Shown here in pieces: positions 30,601 to 40,677 of a stretch of DNA of 64,000 bases (the first letter of the stretch is position 1; every line of letters begins with the position of its first letter). The stretch covers positions 2,666,001 through 2,730,000 of the forward strand of contig NZ_CP011526.1 in NCBI RefSeq assembly GCF_001027105.1, given 5' to 3'. The translations under genes were made by a program, and so were the position numbers. This DNA comes from Staphylococcus aureus (GTDB lineage Bacteria > Bacillota > Bacilli > Staphylococcales > Staphylococcaceae). The notes beneath the pieces are model-generated. The model saw only the letters and a program-made list of their open reading frames with translations, was not told where the DNA came from and did not search any database.

Positions 30601-33600
30601 TAGAGTCAGACAAACTTGTACTCGTTGACATACTCAGTGATGTTGAAACACTCTCGCTCTTAAACGTTGACGTTGATTCACTGATACTTGTCGATGTTGA
30701 AATGGACGTACTACCACTTGTTGAATTACTTAATGATGTTGATGTGCTACCAGATTCTGATGTACTGTCTGATAATGACGTACTCTCACTTGTCGAACTA
30801 CTCACTGACTCTGATGTTGATTCAGACGTACTTTCACTTAATGATTCACTTAAAAAGGCAGATGCACTTTGTGATTCTGAATCGCTAGTACTATTTGATT
30901 CACTTAATGATATAAACGTGCTCTCTGAAGCAGATATTGCTTCACTTATAGAGTCGCTCGTTGACGTTGATTCACTTATTGAATCAGACTCTGATGTACT
31001 TAAGCTTGTGGAATCACTCATAGATGTTGATGTACGTTCTGAATTACTTGTACTTAACGATGTCGAAGTACTTACCGAACCAGATGTGCTCGTAGAAGCA
31101 CTTTGTGATATTGATTCACTTGATGCAGTTGATGCTGATTTGCTATCACTCGTTGAATCACTAAACGACGTTGATATGCTCATTGAATCGGATTGACTTG
31201 CACTCATTGAACCAGACGTACTTTGTGATTCCGAAGTACGTACTGAAGCACTTGTCGACGTTGATGTACTTGTTGAACCTGATTGACTAGTACTTTGTGA
31301 TAATGACTTACTATCAGAATCAGATGTACTTTGTGAATCACTTAATGATTCTGATGTACTACCTGACTGAGACGTGCTCATTGAACTACTTACGGACATT
31401 GATTTACTGTCTGATGCAGATAATGACCCACTTGTACTGATAGAGTCACTTACTATCTCTGAAGTACTCATCGAGTCTGATGTACTTGTTGAGACACTTT
31501 GTGATGCTGCTATGCTTAGTGATCCAGAAACAGAACCACTTGTGCTCGTCGAATCGCTCAATGATTCTGATGTACTCATCGATTTTGAATCACTTGTACT
31601 TAATGATATTGATGTACTTTGTGAATCTGATTTGCTTGTTGACGCACTTTGAGAGTTGGCTATGCTATTTGAAATACTGATAGAGTCCGAGGTGCTAGCT
31701 GACTCGCTCAATGATGTTGATGTACTAATTGCATTCGATGTACTGTCACTTAATGATGCTGATGTACTAGACGACCCTGATATACTCGTTGATAAGCTTT
31801 GTGACTTAGACAAGCTTCCTGATGTACTCATACTTAATGAGTCACTGAGTGATGTTGATGTACGCAATGAATCAGATGTACTTGTTGATAGACTTTCGGA
31901 TTTTTCAGTACTGCTAGAGTTTGAAATAGAATCGCTTAATGATGTTGATTTACTAGCTGAATCCGACATGCTTGATGATACACTTTGTGAATTCACTAAA
32001 CTTGTGCTTGTTGAGCTTGATACACTATTACTTTCAGATGTGCTTAATGACTTAGATGCACTCACAGAATCAGATAGGCTTACACTTGTCGATTTCGAGG
32101 TACTAGCTGATGTAGATACCACAATCGATCCTGATGTACTCGTTGATGCACTTTGTGAGTCAGCTTTACTTGTTGACACACTTTGAGATTGTTGTGTACT
32201 TCCTGATGTTGATACGGAATCACTCATGCTATTTCTTGTTACTTCATATTTAAAAGTTGTCGTCGTTTTGTTACCGCTCGCATCTGTAGAAACGATTGAT
32301 ATAGTACTTGTACCAATGTTTGTTGGTGTACCACTAATAGTATTATTTGTACTATCAAATGTTAGTCCGGATGGCAATCCAGTCACTGTATTCGTCACCG
32401 CATTTCCACTGTTATCTTGCGTAGCAATTTTAATCGGGGATATTGGTGAATACACTTCTGATGATTGATCTCCTATTGGTGTCACTGTTGGTGCTGTCGT
32501 ATCCACAACATTTATTGTAAAAGTTGTCGTCGATTTGTTATTTGCTTGGTCAGTAGACACAACTGTCACTGTTGATTGACCAATTTTTGTTGGTGTCCCA
32601 ATGATTGAATTCGTTGCACTATCGTAACTTAATCCGCTTGGTAATCCTGTAACTGTATTTGTCACAGTCCCAGTACCATTATCCGTTGTAGTCAATACAA
32701 TAGGATTCATTGTTTTACCCACTTCTATGGTTTGATTGCCTACAGTTACAGTTGGTGCTTTTACATCAGTAAAATAATATGTCACTGATTGTCCAGCATT
32801 CGTCATTTTTACAGTTTTATTTGTATCATTATAAGTTGACGCATATGAACTATCGACGGACGTGTAGTTATATCCTTTAGCAGTCAATGCAGATTGCTGA
32901 TTATCGATTGTCACGACTTGATCAACATTTCCTGAATATGTTTTTGGTGGAATAATATCTTTACCTGTTGTTACATCAACGTATCTCACTTGTGTAACAG
33001 CAGACTCTGTATATTCGAATGTTCCAAATTGTACTTGTTGTAAATTTGTCGCGCCACCTGTTGAGGCTGTCATTGATAATGAAAAGTTGGTCGTACCACT
33101 TTTCGCAATCCAATCTGAAATATTACGTGTCCATGTTTGACCTGCATATTTGACAGTCATAACCTTTGTATCACCATTATAGTTAATATCAAAATCTTGG
33201 AACGTGTTATTTGTAGGTTGAACATTTAACTTCGCAGCATTATCAGCTGTTGAACTTGATGTATACGTTGTCGCAACACCATAACTATCTGTTGTTACAA
33301 ATGCACCAAACGCACCTCCACCAGCTACATTAGATGGGTCAGCATTCGCCTTTGCAGCTGAATTTGGTTTAGATGTATTGTGATACGTATCCAATTTGAA
33401 GCCAAATGCGTTACTTAAGCCACCAATACCTACTGCGGCACCGTTTAACCCTGTTTCACCTAATACACCTGGTGAAAAGGCAAAACCGATACCATCTCCA
33501 CCATTTCCATGCCCTTCATATTTGTTACCTAAATTTACTTTTCCAGAAAAATGAAAACTCTTATTAGAGTCAATACGTGTTCCTAATGTAATAGCACCTT

Positions 33601-34483
33601 TTTGGCTGTATGCATCCTGTGTTAACGTCACAATACCGGTACTTTGATCATAGGTAGCATTACCTGACGTTGTCATATATTGTTTTAAGTTATCTTTATT
33701 AACTGTAATTGTATTAGCAGTTACTGCGGTTGTCGTCGCTGCTGACGCAAATGTTGACATAGCTAAGCGACTGAAAGTTCGAAGTTTTACTGGTGCGGTG
33801 CTAGTTGACGTTGTGCTAGTTTTGTTTAAGTTGACCGAAGATGGCGTTGTGCTTTGTGAAGTGTTATTTGATGCAGTACTTTGATTTGTTGATGTATTAA
33901 TTGGTTGTTCTGTACTTGAAGTTGAAGCTACAGATTTAGTATCAGAACTTGATGTAGTATTCTTTGAGGATGTTGATTCTGATGTAGATGTCAATTTCTC
34001 TTGTTGATTGCTTGTACTATTAGTTGTCGAAGTGACCTTTTCAGACTTTTCACTTGAGACTGTGTCACTATTTGATGTTTGTACCGAACTACTATTTTTC
34101 GTTACACTTGTGGAATCGGCTGTTGATGTTGATGCTTCGATTGTCGTTGAGTTTTGATTACCTACTGTTTCACTTTGTGTGTTTAATTCAGAAGTTAATG
34201 GTGCATCAGAAGCCGCAAAAGCTTGCTGGTCATGCAACATATTTACCGTGAATGCACCACCAATAACCGCCGTAGTTTTCAGTCCGTATCCCGTCATTTT
34301 TTTACTAATGCTTTGATTATCTTGACTCACTAAACTATGACTAATAAATGGTAGCCCCATAATTTTGAACATTTCTATTTCTTTAATTCCGGATTTTACC
34401 CAATTTTTTCCAGATTTATAAAGTCTTACTCTTGTTTTTTCGTTTGCTAAGCTGTCATGAAATGCTTTCTGTCTTTTACTCAT
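27668..34483 (-). CDS. sraP: Serine-rich adhesin for platelets SraP (SasA)
   Basis: A 2271-residue glycosylated surface adhesin. Domains in order: a long SecA2-type signal (about 1-90) with the [12 protein letters not shown] motif and cleavage near AFA; a short serine-rich region (about 90-230); the ligand-binding region with an L-type lectin fold (about 250-490), a beta-grasp domain (about 495-575) and two cadherin-like domains (about 576-750, DTTAPTVTP repeats); a huge serine-rich repeat SRR2 (about 750-2200); and LPDTG (2229), hydrophobic helix and KRKKKK tail for sortase. It binds platelets and host sialylated glycoprotein. It is glycosylated by GtfA/GtfB and exported by SecA2/SecY2/Asp1-3 encoded directly downstream. 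AAGGAG lies about eight bases before the ATG. Only one cysteine codon was noticed, inside SRR2. Confidence 0.97.
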   Translation of the reverse strand: MSKRQKAFHDSLANEKTRVRLYKSGKNWVKSGIKEIEMFKIMGLPFISHSLVSQDNQSISKKMTGYGLKTTAVIGGAFTVNMLHDQQAFAASDAPLTSELNTQSETVGNQNSTTIEASTSTADSTSVTKNSSSVQTSNSDTVSSEKSEKVTSTTNSTSNQQEKLTSTSESTSSKNTTSSSDTKSVASTSSTEQPINTSTNQSTASNNTSQSTTPSSVNLNKTSTTSTSTAPVKLRTFSRLAMSTFASAATTTAVTANTITVNKDNLKQYMTTSGNATYDQSTGIVTLTQDAYSQKGAITLGTRIDSNKSFHFSGKVNLGNKYEGHGNGGDGIGFAFSPGVLGETGLNGAAVGIGGLSNAFGFKLDTYHNTSKPNSAAKANADPSNVAGGGAFGAFVTTDSYGVATTYTSSSTADNAAKLNVQPTNNTFQDFDINYNGDTKVMTVKYAGQTWTRNISDWIAKSGTTNFSLSMTASTGGATNLQQVQFGTFEYTESAVTQVRYVDVTTGKDIIPPKTYSGNVDQVVTIDNQQSALTAKGYNYTSVDSSYASTYNDTNKTVKMTNAGQSVTYYFTDVKAPTVTVGNQTIEVGKTMNPIVLTTTDNGTGTVTNTVTGLPSGLSYDSATNSIIGTPTKIGQSTVTVVSTDQANNKSTTTFTINVVDTTAPTVTPIGDQSSEVYSPISPIKIATQDNSGNAVTNTVTGLPSGLTFDSTNNTISGTPTNIGTSTISIVSTDASGNKTTTTFKYEVTRNSMSDSVSTSGSTQQSQSVSTSKADSQSASTSTSGSIVVSTSASTSKSTSVSLSDSVSASKSLSTSESNSVSSSTSTSLVNSQSVSSSMSDSASKSTSLSDSISNSSSTEKSESLSTSTSDSLRTSTSLSDSLSMSTSGSLSKSQSLSTSISGSSSTSASLSDSTSNAISTSTSLSESASTSDSISISNSIANSQSASTSKSDSQSTSISLSTSDSKSMSTSESLSDSTSTSGSVSGSLSIAASQSVSTSTSDSMSTSEIVSDSISTSGSLSASDSKSMSVSSSMSTSQSGSTSESLSDSQSTSDSDSKSLSQSTSQSGSTSTSTSTSASVRTSESQSTSGSMSASQSDSMSISTSFSDSTSDSKSASTASSESISQSASTSTSGSVSTSTSLSTSNSERTSTSMSDSTSLSTSESDSISESTSTSDSISEAISASESTFISLSESNSTSDSESQSASAFLSESLSESTSESTSESVSSSTSESTSLSDSTSESGSTSTSLSNSTSGSTSISTSTSISESTSTFKSESVSTSLSMSTSTSLSDSTSLSTSLSDSTSDSKSDSLSTSMSTSDSISTSKSDSISTSTSLSGSTSESESDSTSSSESKSDSTSMSISMSQSTSGSTSTSTSTSLSDSTSTSLSLSASMNQSGVDSNSASQSASNSTSTSTSESDSQSTSSYTSQSTSQSESTSTSTSLSDSTSISKSTSQSGSVSTSASLSGSESESDSQSISTSASESTSESASTSLSDSTSTSNSGSASTSTSLSNSASASESDLSSTSLSDSTSASMQSSESDSQSTSASLSDSLSTSTSNRMSTIASLSTSVSTSESGSTSESTSESDSTSTSLSDSQSTSRSTSASGSASTSTSTSDSRSTSASTSTSMRTSTSDSQSMSLSTSTSTSMSDSTSLSDSVSDSTSDSTSASTSGSMSVSISLSDSTSTSTSASEVMSASISDSQSMSESVNDSESVSESNSESDSKSMSGSTSVSDSGSLSVSTSLRKSESVSESSSLSCSQSMSDSVSTSDSSSLSVSTSLRSSESVSESDSLSDSKSTSGSTSTSTSGSLSTSTSLSGSESVSESTSLSDSISMSDSTSTSDSDSLSGSISLSGSTSLSTSDSLSDSKSLSSSQSMSGSESTSTSVSDSQSSSTSNSQFDSMSISASESDSMSTSDSSSISGSNSTSTSLSTSDSMSGSVSVSTSTSLSDSISGSTSVSDSSSTSTSTSLSDSMSQSQSTSTSASGSLSTSISTSMSMSASTSSSQSTSVSTSLSTSDSISDSTSISISGSQSTVESESTSDSTSISDSESLSTSDSDSTSTSTSDSTSGSTSTSISESLSTSGSGSTSVSDSTSMSESNSSSVSMSQDKSDSTSISDSESVSTSTSTSLSTSDSTSTSESLSTSMSGSQSISDSTSTSMSGSTSTSESNSMHPSDSMSMHHTHSTSTSRLSSEATTSTSESQSTLSATSEVTKHNGTPAQSEKRLPDTGDSIKQNGLLGGVMTLLVGLGLMKRKKKKDENDQDDSQA
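27860..32235 (-). repeat. SRR2 serine-rich repeat tract of sraP
   Basis: About 1450 codons of alternating serine with Ser/Thr/Asp/Glu/Met/Leu/Gln (SxSxS pattern), written with mixed TCN and AGY codons. It is the glycosylated stalk. Repetition at the DNA level is degenerate, but length change by recombination is expected, and short-read assemblies may collapse here. Confidence 0.95.
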
Positions 34484-34523
34484 GTAATAACTCCTTGTAT
34501 TATCTTTACATTCATTAGATTAT

Positions 34524-34552
34524 AATATATGCCACTATTCAATTTAATACAA
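34524..34552 (-). promoter_or_regulatory. Probable sraP promoter
   Basis: On the minus strand TTGTAT (34547-34552) and TATATT (34524-34529) are separated by 17 bases, about 40 bases upstream of the start codon. Confidence 0.45.
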
Positions 34553-34954
34553 CTCTTTTTTGATACAAAAATACTCATTTTGTTAAAATTTGTAAAAATT
34601 CATTTTTATTCGTCTAAATGTAATCGTTTTCATATTTTTAAAATTACTTTTTCTCGTTTATGCGTATAATCTTTTTTTATATAAATTTGGCTAATTGGCT
34701 TTATGTTTAATCATTATAATTGTTTCGTTTTTAAAATAATTATTGTATTAATATATCTATACCATCCACCTTTTATTTATAAATAGTTAATTTACAACTA
34801 AACGATAAATATTATATGCAAAATACATCTTTAATATTAAAGTAATACCAATATTTTTTCAATAAACCTAGTGTAATATATGTGTAATTCTAAAAGATTC
34901 TTCTTTAAAAATATAAATACCACGACATATTGCTTTAACATTTTCATTTATAAA

Positions 34955-35002
34955 GCGAAAAAATGCATCGCTACTAAGTTGAATGTTTAGTAAGGATGCA
35001 TT
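34955..35002 (-). terminator. Terminator after the flavin reductase gene
   Basis: AAATGCATCGCTACTAA pairs with TTTAGTAAGGATGCATT with two central mismatches. On the minus strand it is followed by TTTTTTCGC. Confidence 0.75.
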
Positions 35003-35027
35003 GAATTCACTAAAATGATTAAATTAC

Positions 35028-35720
35028 TTATATCTTTTCATCTGATTGATTATCGAAATTTCTTCCTTCTAAACCTGCTAACTCTTCTTTAGAAGCTGCA
35101 GGTGCTTTCATTTCAAATATCTCATTCACTACTGTGTAATCGTAATATCCTAATCTGGCAATAGGTTTAATCGACTTAATGTCCAATTTACCATTATCAA
35201 GAATAACCTTATCGTCAATATGAACTTGGGCAACTCTTCCTATAACAATATCTACGGTAGATACTGGATCTCCAGTTGGAATACGAATCGTTTGAACGTA
35301 CTCACATTCAAAATGAACTGGCGATTCTTTTACACGATATCCTGGAGCTTCTATACATTTTTCCTTTGTTACACCTGCAAAATTAAATTCATCCTCTTCT
35401 GGTGGCAATGCTTTCGATGATAAATTAACTGCTTCTCTTAAATCATACGTTGCCATATTCCACACAAACCAACCTGTCTCTTCAGCATTTTTCACTGTAT
35501 CTTTACGTTCGTGATCACCAAGAACGGATTGATTTGCTGCGAACATAACCATAGGCGGATCCCAAGTTAAGTTTTGATACTGACTATAAGGCGCTAAATT
35601 ATCTTTCCCATCTTTCGATACAGTAGAGATCCACCCTATTGGACGTGGTACTGTACTACTTTTAAATGGGTCGTGCGGTAAACCATGACTTCTTACACCT
35701 TGTTTTGGCGAATAATTCAT
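35028..35720 (-). CDS. Flavin reductase-like FMN-binding protein
   Basis: A 230-residue protein of the split-barrel flavin reductase family, which binds FMN and may reduce it with NAD(P)H. The family opening is seen in SSTVPRPIGWISTV (about 21-35), followed by LAPYSQYQNLTWDPP, the usual phosphate-binding segment, and a C-terminal PIARLGYYDY. The tail beyond about 205 is acidic and probably disordered. It is monocistronic, with an own terminator. No partner monooxygenase is encoded nearby, so the electron acceptor is unknown. A second, shorter member of the family lies 1.6 kb away. Confidence 0.85.
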   Translation of the reverse strand: MNYSPKQGVRSHGLPHDPFKSSTVPRPIGWISTVSKDGKDNLAPYSQYQNLTWDPPMVMFAANQSVLGDHERKDTVKNAEETGWFVWNMATYDLREAVNLSSKALPPEEDEFNFAGVTKEKCIEAPGYRVKESPVHFECEYVQTIRIPTGDPVSTVDIVIGRVAQVHIDDKVILDNGKLDIKSIKPIARLGYYDYTVVNEIFEMKAPAASKEELAGLEGRNFDNQSDEKI

Positions 35721-35985
35721 ACTATCTTCACCCCTTATAAGTAATTACATTTAAGGTTACGCCCTCTTTACATAAGCGTCTAATATAAATAAACAATTTA
35801 TTTATAAGTAGAAACTATATATGACGTGGTTGCTTATAATTTGCGTTCTTGATTCGAAAAATTCAGATAAGGATTTATACAATTAATATTTATGATATCT
35901 TTTGTAAATTTAATTAATTATAGTTACTTCAATCATGATTAGTTTATAATAATAAAGTGAAATTGAAAAAGACAGCTATTATGCG

Positions 35986-36414
35986 ATGAGCGAAAAACTT
36001 CAAGTAAAACAAGAATTTAACGGCGTTACAAGGCAATACTTGAATTTCAGAACAGATAGTATCGATGATCTGGATAAGTTCAAAAAAGAATTCAAACCTG
36101 TTATGCACTTAAAAGGTGATGCATTCAATCAACAGTTACAATCTTTGATTAACAAATATCCACAAATACAAAAAAATATGAAATCAGAGTTCATTGCTTA
36201 TTATGATAAAGAAAAAAATAGAGAAACAGTAAAAAACTATGCTTGGAACCTTCAAAAATCTATAAATGACATTATGCAATCATATCCTAGCACAAAATTT
36301 GTACAGTTTTATAAAGATGATGTTTCCCCGTCAATGGTAGATGGAAATGGCCGTTTAAAATCGGATACTAATGTAATTTCCATCGAGGGAGGAAAGTATG
36401 ATGAGAACAAATGA
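35986..36414 (+). CDS. Small hydrophilic protein of unknown function, weak start
   Basis: Not recognised. The 142 residues are hydrophilic and mostly helical (LDKFKKEFKPVMHL, LQSLINKYPQIQKNMKSE), without signal peptide or membrane helix. ATG 35986 lacks a ribosome binding site. The reading frame extends 10 codons upstream to a TAA at 35953 without any normal start, and a TATAAT at 35945 would place the transcript start just before it. Either translation is nearly leaderless or the gene is a 5'-truncated remnant. It overlaps the next gene by about 14 bases, so the two work together. Neighbour context suggests a type VII secretion partner, but this is a guess. Confidence 0.55.
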   Translation: MSEKLQVKQEFNGVTRQYLNFRTDSIDDLDKFKKEFKPVMHLKGDAFNQQLQSLINKYPQIQKNMKSEFIAYYDKEKNRETVKNYAWNLQKSINDIMQSYPSTKFVQFYKDDVSPSMVDGNGRLKSDTNVISIEGGKYDENK

Positions 36415-36703
36415 TCATATAACCGATTTAGATGCTATTGAGTTAAGTAGCGGTTGGAATTACAATTCGAAATTGGAGACTGGCAAAAATGCACTACTAT
36501 CAGATAGCCTTTTAAGAGATATTAAAGTATTAAGTTCTAATGCTAAAGGCGACGCTGACATACTAGAAACAGAACTTCGTGCTGTAATAAACTCAATGTC
36601 TCAAAACGAAGGTAAATCTGTTGATGCACTTAAAAATAGTACCGCTTCTCTAAAAAACAATCTAACCAAATTAAAAGAGCAACTCGACAAAACTACACAT
36701 TAA
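36401..36703 (+). CDS. Small helical protein resembling type VII secretion substrates
   Basis: About 100 residues, nearly all helical, with a central break. The pattern (SGWNYNSKLETGKNALL, then two helices ending LKNNLTKLKEQLDK) recalls the small WXG100-like partners (DUF3130/TIGR04197 type) that accompany LXG toxins in Firmicutes. There is no Cys and no signal peptide, and the size is right. The family link is by eye only. GGGAGG lies 8 bases before ATG 36401 (5 before ATG 36398), inside the end of the preceding gene. No LXG toxin gene is present downstream, so if the family call is right this is an orphan partner or a remnant of a toxin locus. Confidence 0.6.
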   Translation: MRTNDHITDLDAIELSSGWNYNSKLETGKNALLSDSLLRDIKVLSSNAKGDADILETELRAVINSMSQNEGKSVDALKNSTASLKNNLTKLKEQLDKTTH

Positions 36704-36856
36704 TTTCATACATTTTGAGTGAACAGAATTATATTTCCATAGCAAACATTCCTAAACTACACATACGTTACATAATTGATTCATTTTTATAGAAACGGGT
36801 AAAAATGATAAAGTAATCATCTTTCACAAAAAATCAAATATTGGGAGGAATTAAAT

Positions 36857-37216
36857 ATGATTTTGCGTTACGCAACGAATTTAAAACTTGCGAAAGAGCT
36901 ATACCAAGCCAGTAAACCTAAATTGCAAGAAGATAAGGGTATGATTGAACTGTTTGAACATACTTTTGGCTTGCAAAAAGAACTTGTAAAATACGTCGGC
37001 ATTGCAGAAGCAACTACTGCTGCTTTATACTCAGCTAGCTTTATCAATAAAAACATTTCTCGCCTTGCATCACTATCAACGATAGGCATTTTAAGTGTAG
37101 CTGCTTACAAACATTTCGAAGCTGGCCAAGGTAAAAAAGGTGCACAACATGCATTAAATTTATTAGGTCTTGCTACTTTAAGTTTACTAGATACATTTTC
37201 TTGTAATAAAAAATAG
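36857..37216 (+). CDS. Small membrane protein of unknown function
   Basis: A 119-residue protein with a hydrophilic N-terminus (about 1-45, LKLAKELYQASKPKLQED) and three hydrophobic segments (about 48-65, 72-88 and 98-113). It ends CNKK. The topology resembles DoxX-like or other small four-helix membrane proteins, but I cannot assign a family. GGGAGG lies about eight bases before the ATG, so it is well translated. It starts 150 bases after the preceding small gene and may be in the same transcript. Confidence 0.7.
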   Translation: MILRYATNLKLAKELYQASKPKLQEDKGMIELFEHTFGLQKELVKYVGIAEATTAALYSASFINKNISRLASLSTIGILSVAAYKHFEAGQGKKGAQHALNLLGLATLSLLDTFSCNKK

Positions 37217-37300
37217 TCTTCATTTTAGAAGCACATACTTTAGCACCTGTGTACTTTTGATTCAATTCATAAACGGTATACCGCTATAGCATGTGTTTTA

Positions 37301-37912
37301 TTATTTTTCTGGTCTCTTTATCGTAAATATTCCCCCTAATTTAGCATAATCATTTCCGGCTAAACGAGAAACAGCCTGTAATGCGTGTGGATTGATTTTA
37401 AAATCACCCTCATAAATACTGTCATCAATATGATAAGTTACAATTTCACCTATTATTAAATCAGCCCCATCTAATACATCTCCAAGCAATATCATTTGCG
37501 ATAGTTTACATTCGAATCTCATTTTCGCATCTTTAATTCCTGGCGTCTTAATCGTTGTAGATGTTAAAAGTGATAATTCTGTACGACTCAACTCACTGTC
37601 ACCATATGCTAACGGCGCTGCAGTCTCATTAATATCTTGAACATTATCTTCGTCTGTAATATGCACAACAAAGTCTCCAGTCCGTTCTATATTTAATGCA
37701 GTATCTTTTCTCTTACCTCCTGCACGTTGAACTGCAATAGCAATCATTGGCGGATGATTATTAACAATATTAAAAAAGCTAAATGGTGCTGCATTTACTG
37801 ATGCATCTTGATTTAATGTTGTAACAAAAGCTATAGGTCGTGGAATAATTGAACCAATTAATAATTTATAGTTTTCTCTAGCAGTTAATGATTGTGCATC
37901 AAACGTATACAT
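37301..37912 (-). CDS. Flavin reductase family protein
   Basis: A 203-residue split-barrel FMN-binding protein. The family segment LIGSIIPRPIAFVTTL (about 17-32) and NAAPFSFFNIVNNHPPM are clear, as is the C-terminal ALQAVSRLAGNDYAKL. Such proteins reduce flavin, or use FMN for other chemistry. It lies 78 bases downstream of an msrA-family gene with no obvious terminator between, so the acetyltransferase, MsrA-like and flavin proteins may share a transcript with a redox theme. AGAGGTAGG precedes the ATG. Confidence 0.85.
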   Translation of the reverse strand: MYTFDAQSLTARENYKLLIGSIIPRPIAFVTTLNQDASVNAAPFSFFNIVNNHPPMIAIAVQRAGGKRKDTALNIERTGDFVVHITDEDNVQDINETAAPLAYGDSELSRTELSLLTSTTIKTPGIKDAKMRFECKLSQMILLGDVLDGADLIIGEIVTYHIDDSIYEGDFKINPHALQAVSRLAGNDYAKLGGIFTIKRPEK

Positions 37913-37990
37913 AATACCTACCTCTTTTCTAAGTATATCTAGGTATTTCTCCGATTTTGGTTAATTTAAACATCTATTCTCCTCTGAAAA

Positions 37991-38467
37991 TCACTTGTAT
38001 TTATTTAGCAAATCTTTTGAAATATGACACATATGCATATCTTCTGGATATTTTTCTAAATGTTGCTGATGTTCTTCAGCACTTTTAATGTAGTTAGACA
38101 GCGGTAAGACTTCCACTGCAATTTGATCTCTGTCTTTACGTCGTTCAATGAACTGACGCGCTTCAATTAAGTGGTCATCTACACAACTATATAAACCCGT
38201 TCGATACTTTTGTCCAATATCATTTCCTTGTTGATTCACACTGTAAGGATCAATGATTTCAAATAAATAATTCATAATGTCTGTAATTGTTAACATACGA
38301 TCATCGAAATGAAGTTTGACACATTCAGCATAACCATCATACGGACCGTCTAATTTAGAGCTTCTTCCATTTGCTCTTCCTGCTTCTGTATGTATAATTC
38401 CAGGTATTGTTGCAAAAAATGCTTCAACACCCCATAAACATCCTCCTGCTACATAAACAACTGCCAT
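37991..38467 (-). CDS. MsrA-family peptide methionine sulfoxide reductase, divergent
   Basis: A 158-residue MsrA-fold protein. MsrA repairs S-methionine sulfoxide in proteins using an N-terminal cysteine. The catalytic segment here is GGCLWGVE (about 7-14), where almost all MsrA have GCFWG, so the phenylalanine that lines the methyl pocket is leucine. The glutamate is kept. The substrate-binding motif is YDGYAECVKLHFD instead of the common GHAE form, and GQKYRTGLY is kept. It is therefore a divergent paralogue of the main S. aureus MsrAs, and activity is uncertain. It begins two bases after the GNAT gene; GAGGTG precedes the ATG. Confidence 0.85.
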   Translation of the reverse strand: MAVVYVAGGCLWGVEAFFATIPGIIHTEAGRANGRSSKLDGPYDGYAECVKLHFDDRMLTITDIMNYLFEIIDPYSVNQQGNDIGQKYRTGLYSCVDDHLIEARQFIERRKDRDQIAVEVLPLSNYIKSAEEHQQHLEKYPEDMHMCHISKDLLNKYK

Positions 38468-38469
38468 AT

Positions 38470-38970
38470 TTACACCTCATCATCCTTTTTTATATTTTTA
38501 ACAAGGTTATACCATTTAATACCGCCATGACATGATTCTGATACACCTTCATTACGATACCCATATTTTTCATAAAATGAAATTAATGATTCTCGACATG
38601 TTAACGTTACACCATGTCGATGATGATTCTTAGCAAGAGTTTCAAAATAGTTTAGTAAGCGACCTGCAATACCCTGACCTTGATAATTTGGTGCTACAAC
38701 AAGACCTAACACACTAATATAGCCACCTTCACTATTATTTGTGGAGACATTTTTAAATAAATCATCGCTAATGTAACGCTCTTTTATGACTGGACCGTTG
38801 ATGTATCCAATTACTTCATCATTCTTTTCAGCTACAATAAAAGTTTCTTGAATTTGTTCAATTCTCAATTTCAATGCCTCTCGTGTTGCAGCTTCTTCCG
38901 GTGAAAAACCAATATTTTCAAGTGCAATAATTTGATCTAAGTCCTGCATGATTACTTTTCTTAATACCAT
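38470..38970 (-). CDS. GNAT family N-acetyltransferase
   Basis: A 166-residue acetyltransferase using acetyl-CoA. The CoA-binding loop is VVAPNYQGQGIAGRLL (about 92-107), preceded by the beta-strand ISVLGL. The C-terminal part has FYEKYGYRNEG, the usual GNAT aromatic segment. The substrate is unknown; the short form resembles RimI-like and small-molecule acetyltransferases. It is the promoter-proximal gene of a probable operon with the MsrA-like and flavin reductase genes. AAGGAAGTG precedes the ATG. Confidence 0.85.
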   Translation of the reverse strand: MVLRKVIMQDLDQIIALENIGFSPEEAATREALKLRIEQIQETFIVAEKNDEVIGYINGPVIKERYISDDLFKNVSTNNSEGGYISVLGLVVAPNYQGQGIAGRLLNYFETLAKNHHRHGVTLTCRESLISFYEKYGYRNEGVSESCHGGIKWYNLVKNIKKDDEV

Positions 38971-39155
38971 AAAAACACTTCCTTAGCCCTATATATCAAA
39001 AGTAATACCTTCATCTTTATATTCATTATTTTCAAACTACCTTCACTATAAAAAACGAGTCTTTTTATTGAAAGCCATTCGCCTTAATCAATTAGACAAG
39101 TTGTATTATACGAATTAGTAAATAATCATGATTATAATTCATTTTAAGCATACTC

Positions 39156-39183
39156 AAAAAGACTGGTACATGTATACCAGTCT
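39156..39183 (-). terminator. capABC terminator
   Basis: Reading leftward, AGACTGGTATACA pairs with TGTACCAGTCT and is followed by TTTTTGAG. It lies about 20 bases past the capC stop. Confidence 0.8.
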
Positions 39184-39204
39184 AATTCGAAAAAATATAT
39201 TTAG

Positions 39205-39972
39205 TTAAAACCATTTCAAAAACGACTTCACTTTTCCTGGCTTAGTCGGTCTGTCTAAATAAACAAAATTATCATTGATTACTGAACTGGCATTTCGAAG
39301 TAATGCTTCAATATCATTCGAATATTTCTTCAATTTATGATTGTGAAATAATTCTTGCATCAAAAATGGTCTTTGGTCACATGAATGTGCATCTGAAGCT
39401 ACAAAATGAGCCAAATTACATTCTATAAATTGTAATGATAACTTTTGAATGTTTTTACCAAATCCACCAACTAAAGAACTCGATGTTAATTGACTCAGTG
39501 CCCCATTTGCAACCAATTCATATAATATTTCCGGATTTTTGGCGATACTTCTATTTCTTTCAGGATGTGCAATGATTGGTATGTAACCTCTCGATTGTAT
39601 TTCAAAAAACAATTGTTTTGTATAATGTGGTACTTCGCCCGTTGGAAATTCAATTAATAAATATTTCGAACGATTAATACCTTGAATACTACCATTATCT
39701 AAGCCTTTCAGAATCGAATCTGTAATTCTAATTTCTTGCCCGGGAAATAATTTAATATCCAATGCTTGAACTTCTGGATGCGTTCTTAACTCCGCCAATT
39801 TCACAAGCACTTGTTGAAATGTATTATCATATCTCGGATGCAAATGATGAGGTGTCGCTACAATACTTGTTACACCTTCATCCTTAGCTTGCTTTAATAG
39901 TGCAATACTCTTTTCAATTGTTTTAGGACCATCATCTATATCAACTAATATATGGTTATGAATATCAATCAT
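39205..39972 (-). CDS. capC: CapC-type manganese-dependent tyrosine phosphatase (PHP family)
   Basis: A 255-residue PHP-domain phosphoprotein phosphatase (CpsB/CapC/YwqE family) that removes phosphate from the C-terminal tyrosines of the CapB kinase. The metal-binding motif MIDIHNHILVDIDDG opens the protein; later metal ligands lie in ATPHHLHPRYD, PGQEIR, IIAHPERNR and ASDAHS. The start overlaps the capB stop in an ATGA arrangement. With capA and capB it forms a complete kinase-phosphatase module. A second capABC set heads the capsule operon elsewhere in S. aureus; here no capsule transferases follow. Confidence 0.92.
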   Translation of the reverse strand: MIDIHNHILVDIDDGPKTIEKSIALLKQAKDEGVTSIVATPHHLHPRYDNTFQQVLVKLAELRTHPEVQALDIKLFPGQEIRITDSILKGLDNGSIQGINRSKYLLIEFPTGEVPHYTKQLFFEIQSRGYIPIIAHPERNRSIAKNPEILYELVANGALSQLTSSSLVGGFGKNIQKLSLQFIECNLAHFVASDAHSCDQRPFLMQELFHNHKLKKYSNDIEALLRNASSVINDNFVYLDRPTKPGKVKSFLKWF

Positions 39973-40661
39973 GATTCATCAGTCCCATAATATGCATAGT
40001 AACTAGCACTTTTATCTTTAGGCATTCTATTTAAGACTACACCTAATAATTTAGCACCTGTTGCTTCAATAAGTTCTTTTCCTTTTTTAACTTCATCTCT
40101 ATTATTATTTTCCGAATTAACTACGTAGACAACATTGCCGGTAAACTTTGAAAATAATTGCGCATCTGTAACTGTGTTCACTGGTGGCGTATCGATAATT
40201 ACAAAGTTATAATTCATCAATAATGTGTCATACAAATTTGCAAATGCCCTTGATGTAATTAACTCTGACGGATTCGGTGGGATTGGCCCAGACGTCAAGA
40301 CGTCTAAATCTTGAATTTCAGTTGAGATAATACTGTCTTGATAAGTTGACCAATTTAGCAATAAACTTGATAGGCCTTCATTGTTTGGCAAATTAAAAAT
40401 ATAATGCTGCGTAGGTTTACGCATATCCCCGTCTACGATTAGTGTTTTATAACCTGCTTGCGCATATGCAACTGCTAAATTTGCTGCAATTGTAGACTTA
40501 CCTGCGCCTGGTGCCTCTGAAGTGATTACAATGCTTTGAACTGCACTGTCAGGATTTGCAAACATAATATTTGATCTTATGCCTCGAAATTTCTCGCTAA
40601 TAGGTGACTTTGGTTGTTCATGGACAATTAAACTTGATGTACTTCTTCGTGTATTCGTCAT
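39969..40661 (-). CDS. capB: CapB-type bacterial tyrosine kinase
   Basis: A 230-residue cytosolic BY-kinase. Walker A (APGAGKSTIAANLA, about 50-63), Walker A' (LIVDGDMRKP) and Walker B (FVIIDTPPVN) are intact. The C-terminal tyrosine cluster SYYAYYGTDES is the autophosphorylation site. In Gram-positive bacteria the kinase is activated by the cytosolic tail of the separate CapA membrane protein, encoded immediately upstream. Targets in S. aureus include enzymes of capsule precursor synthesis. The start is preceded by GAGGAA, and the stop overlaps capC by 4 bases. Confidence 0.93.
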   Translation of the reverse strand: MTNTRRSTSSLIVHEQPKSPISEKFRGIRSNIMFANPDSAVQSIVITSEAPGAGKSTIAANLAVAYAQAGYKTLIVDGDMRKPTQHYIFNLPNNEGLSSLLLNWSTYQDSIISTEIQDLDVLTSGPIPPNPSELITSRAFANLYDTLLMNYNFVIIDTPPVNTVTDAQLFSKFTGNVVYVVNSENNNRDEVKKGKELIEATGAKLLGVVLNRMPKDKSASYYAYYGTDES

Positions 40662-40677
40662 GGTAATTCCTCGTAAA

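Larger units (their letters stand above)
34484..35027. other. Long AT-rich region upstream of sraP
   Basis: This holds the sraP promoter and leader (34500-34560) and the terminator of the convergent-side flavin reductase gene (34955-35002). The 390 bases between are extremely AT-rich, and I see no frame with a ribosome binding site. Such a long upstream region could hold binding sites for regulators of surface proteins. Confidence 0.5.

Noticed and set aside
28020..32186. Long plus-strand open frames (up to about 400 codons) opposite sraP SRR2, rich in Asp, Glu, Val and Leu
   Set aside because: They are the complement of the serine-rich codon repeat, which lacks stop codons by composition. 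They have no ribosome binding site and no conserved fold.
27860..32235. SRR2 as CRISPR or tandem repeat array
   Set aside because: The repeats are degenerate, in frame and encode the SxS stalk; there are no unique spacers.
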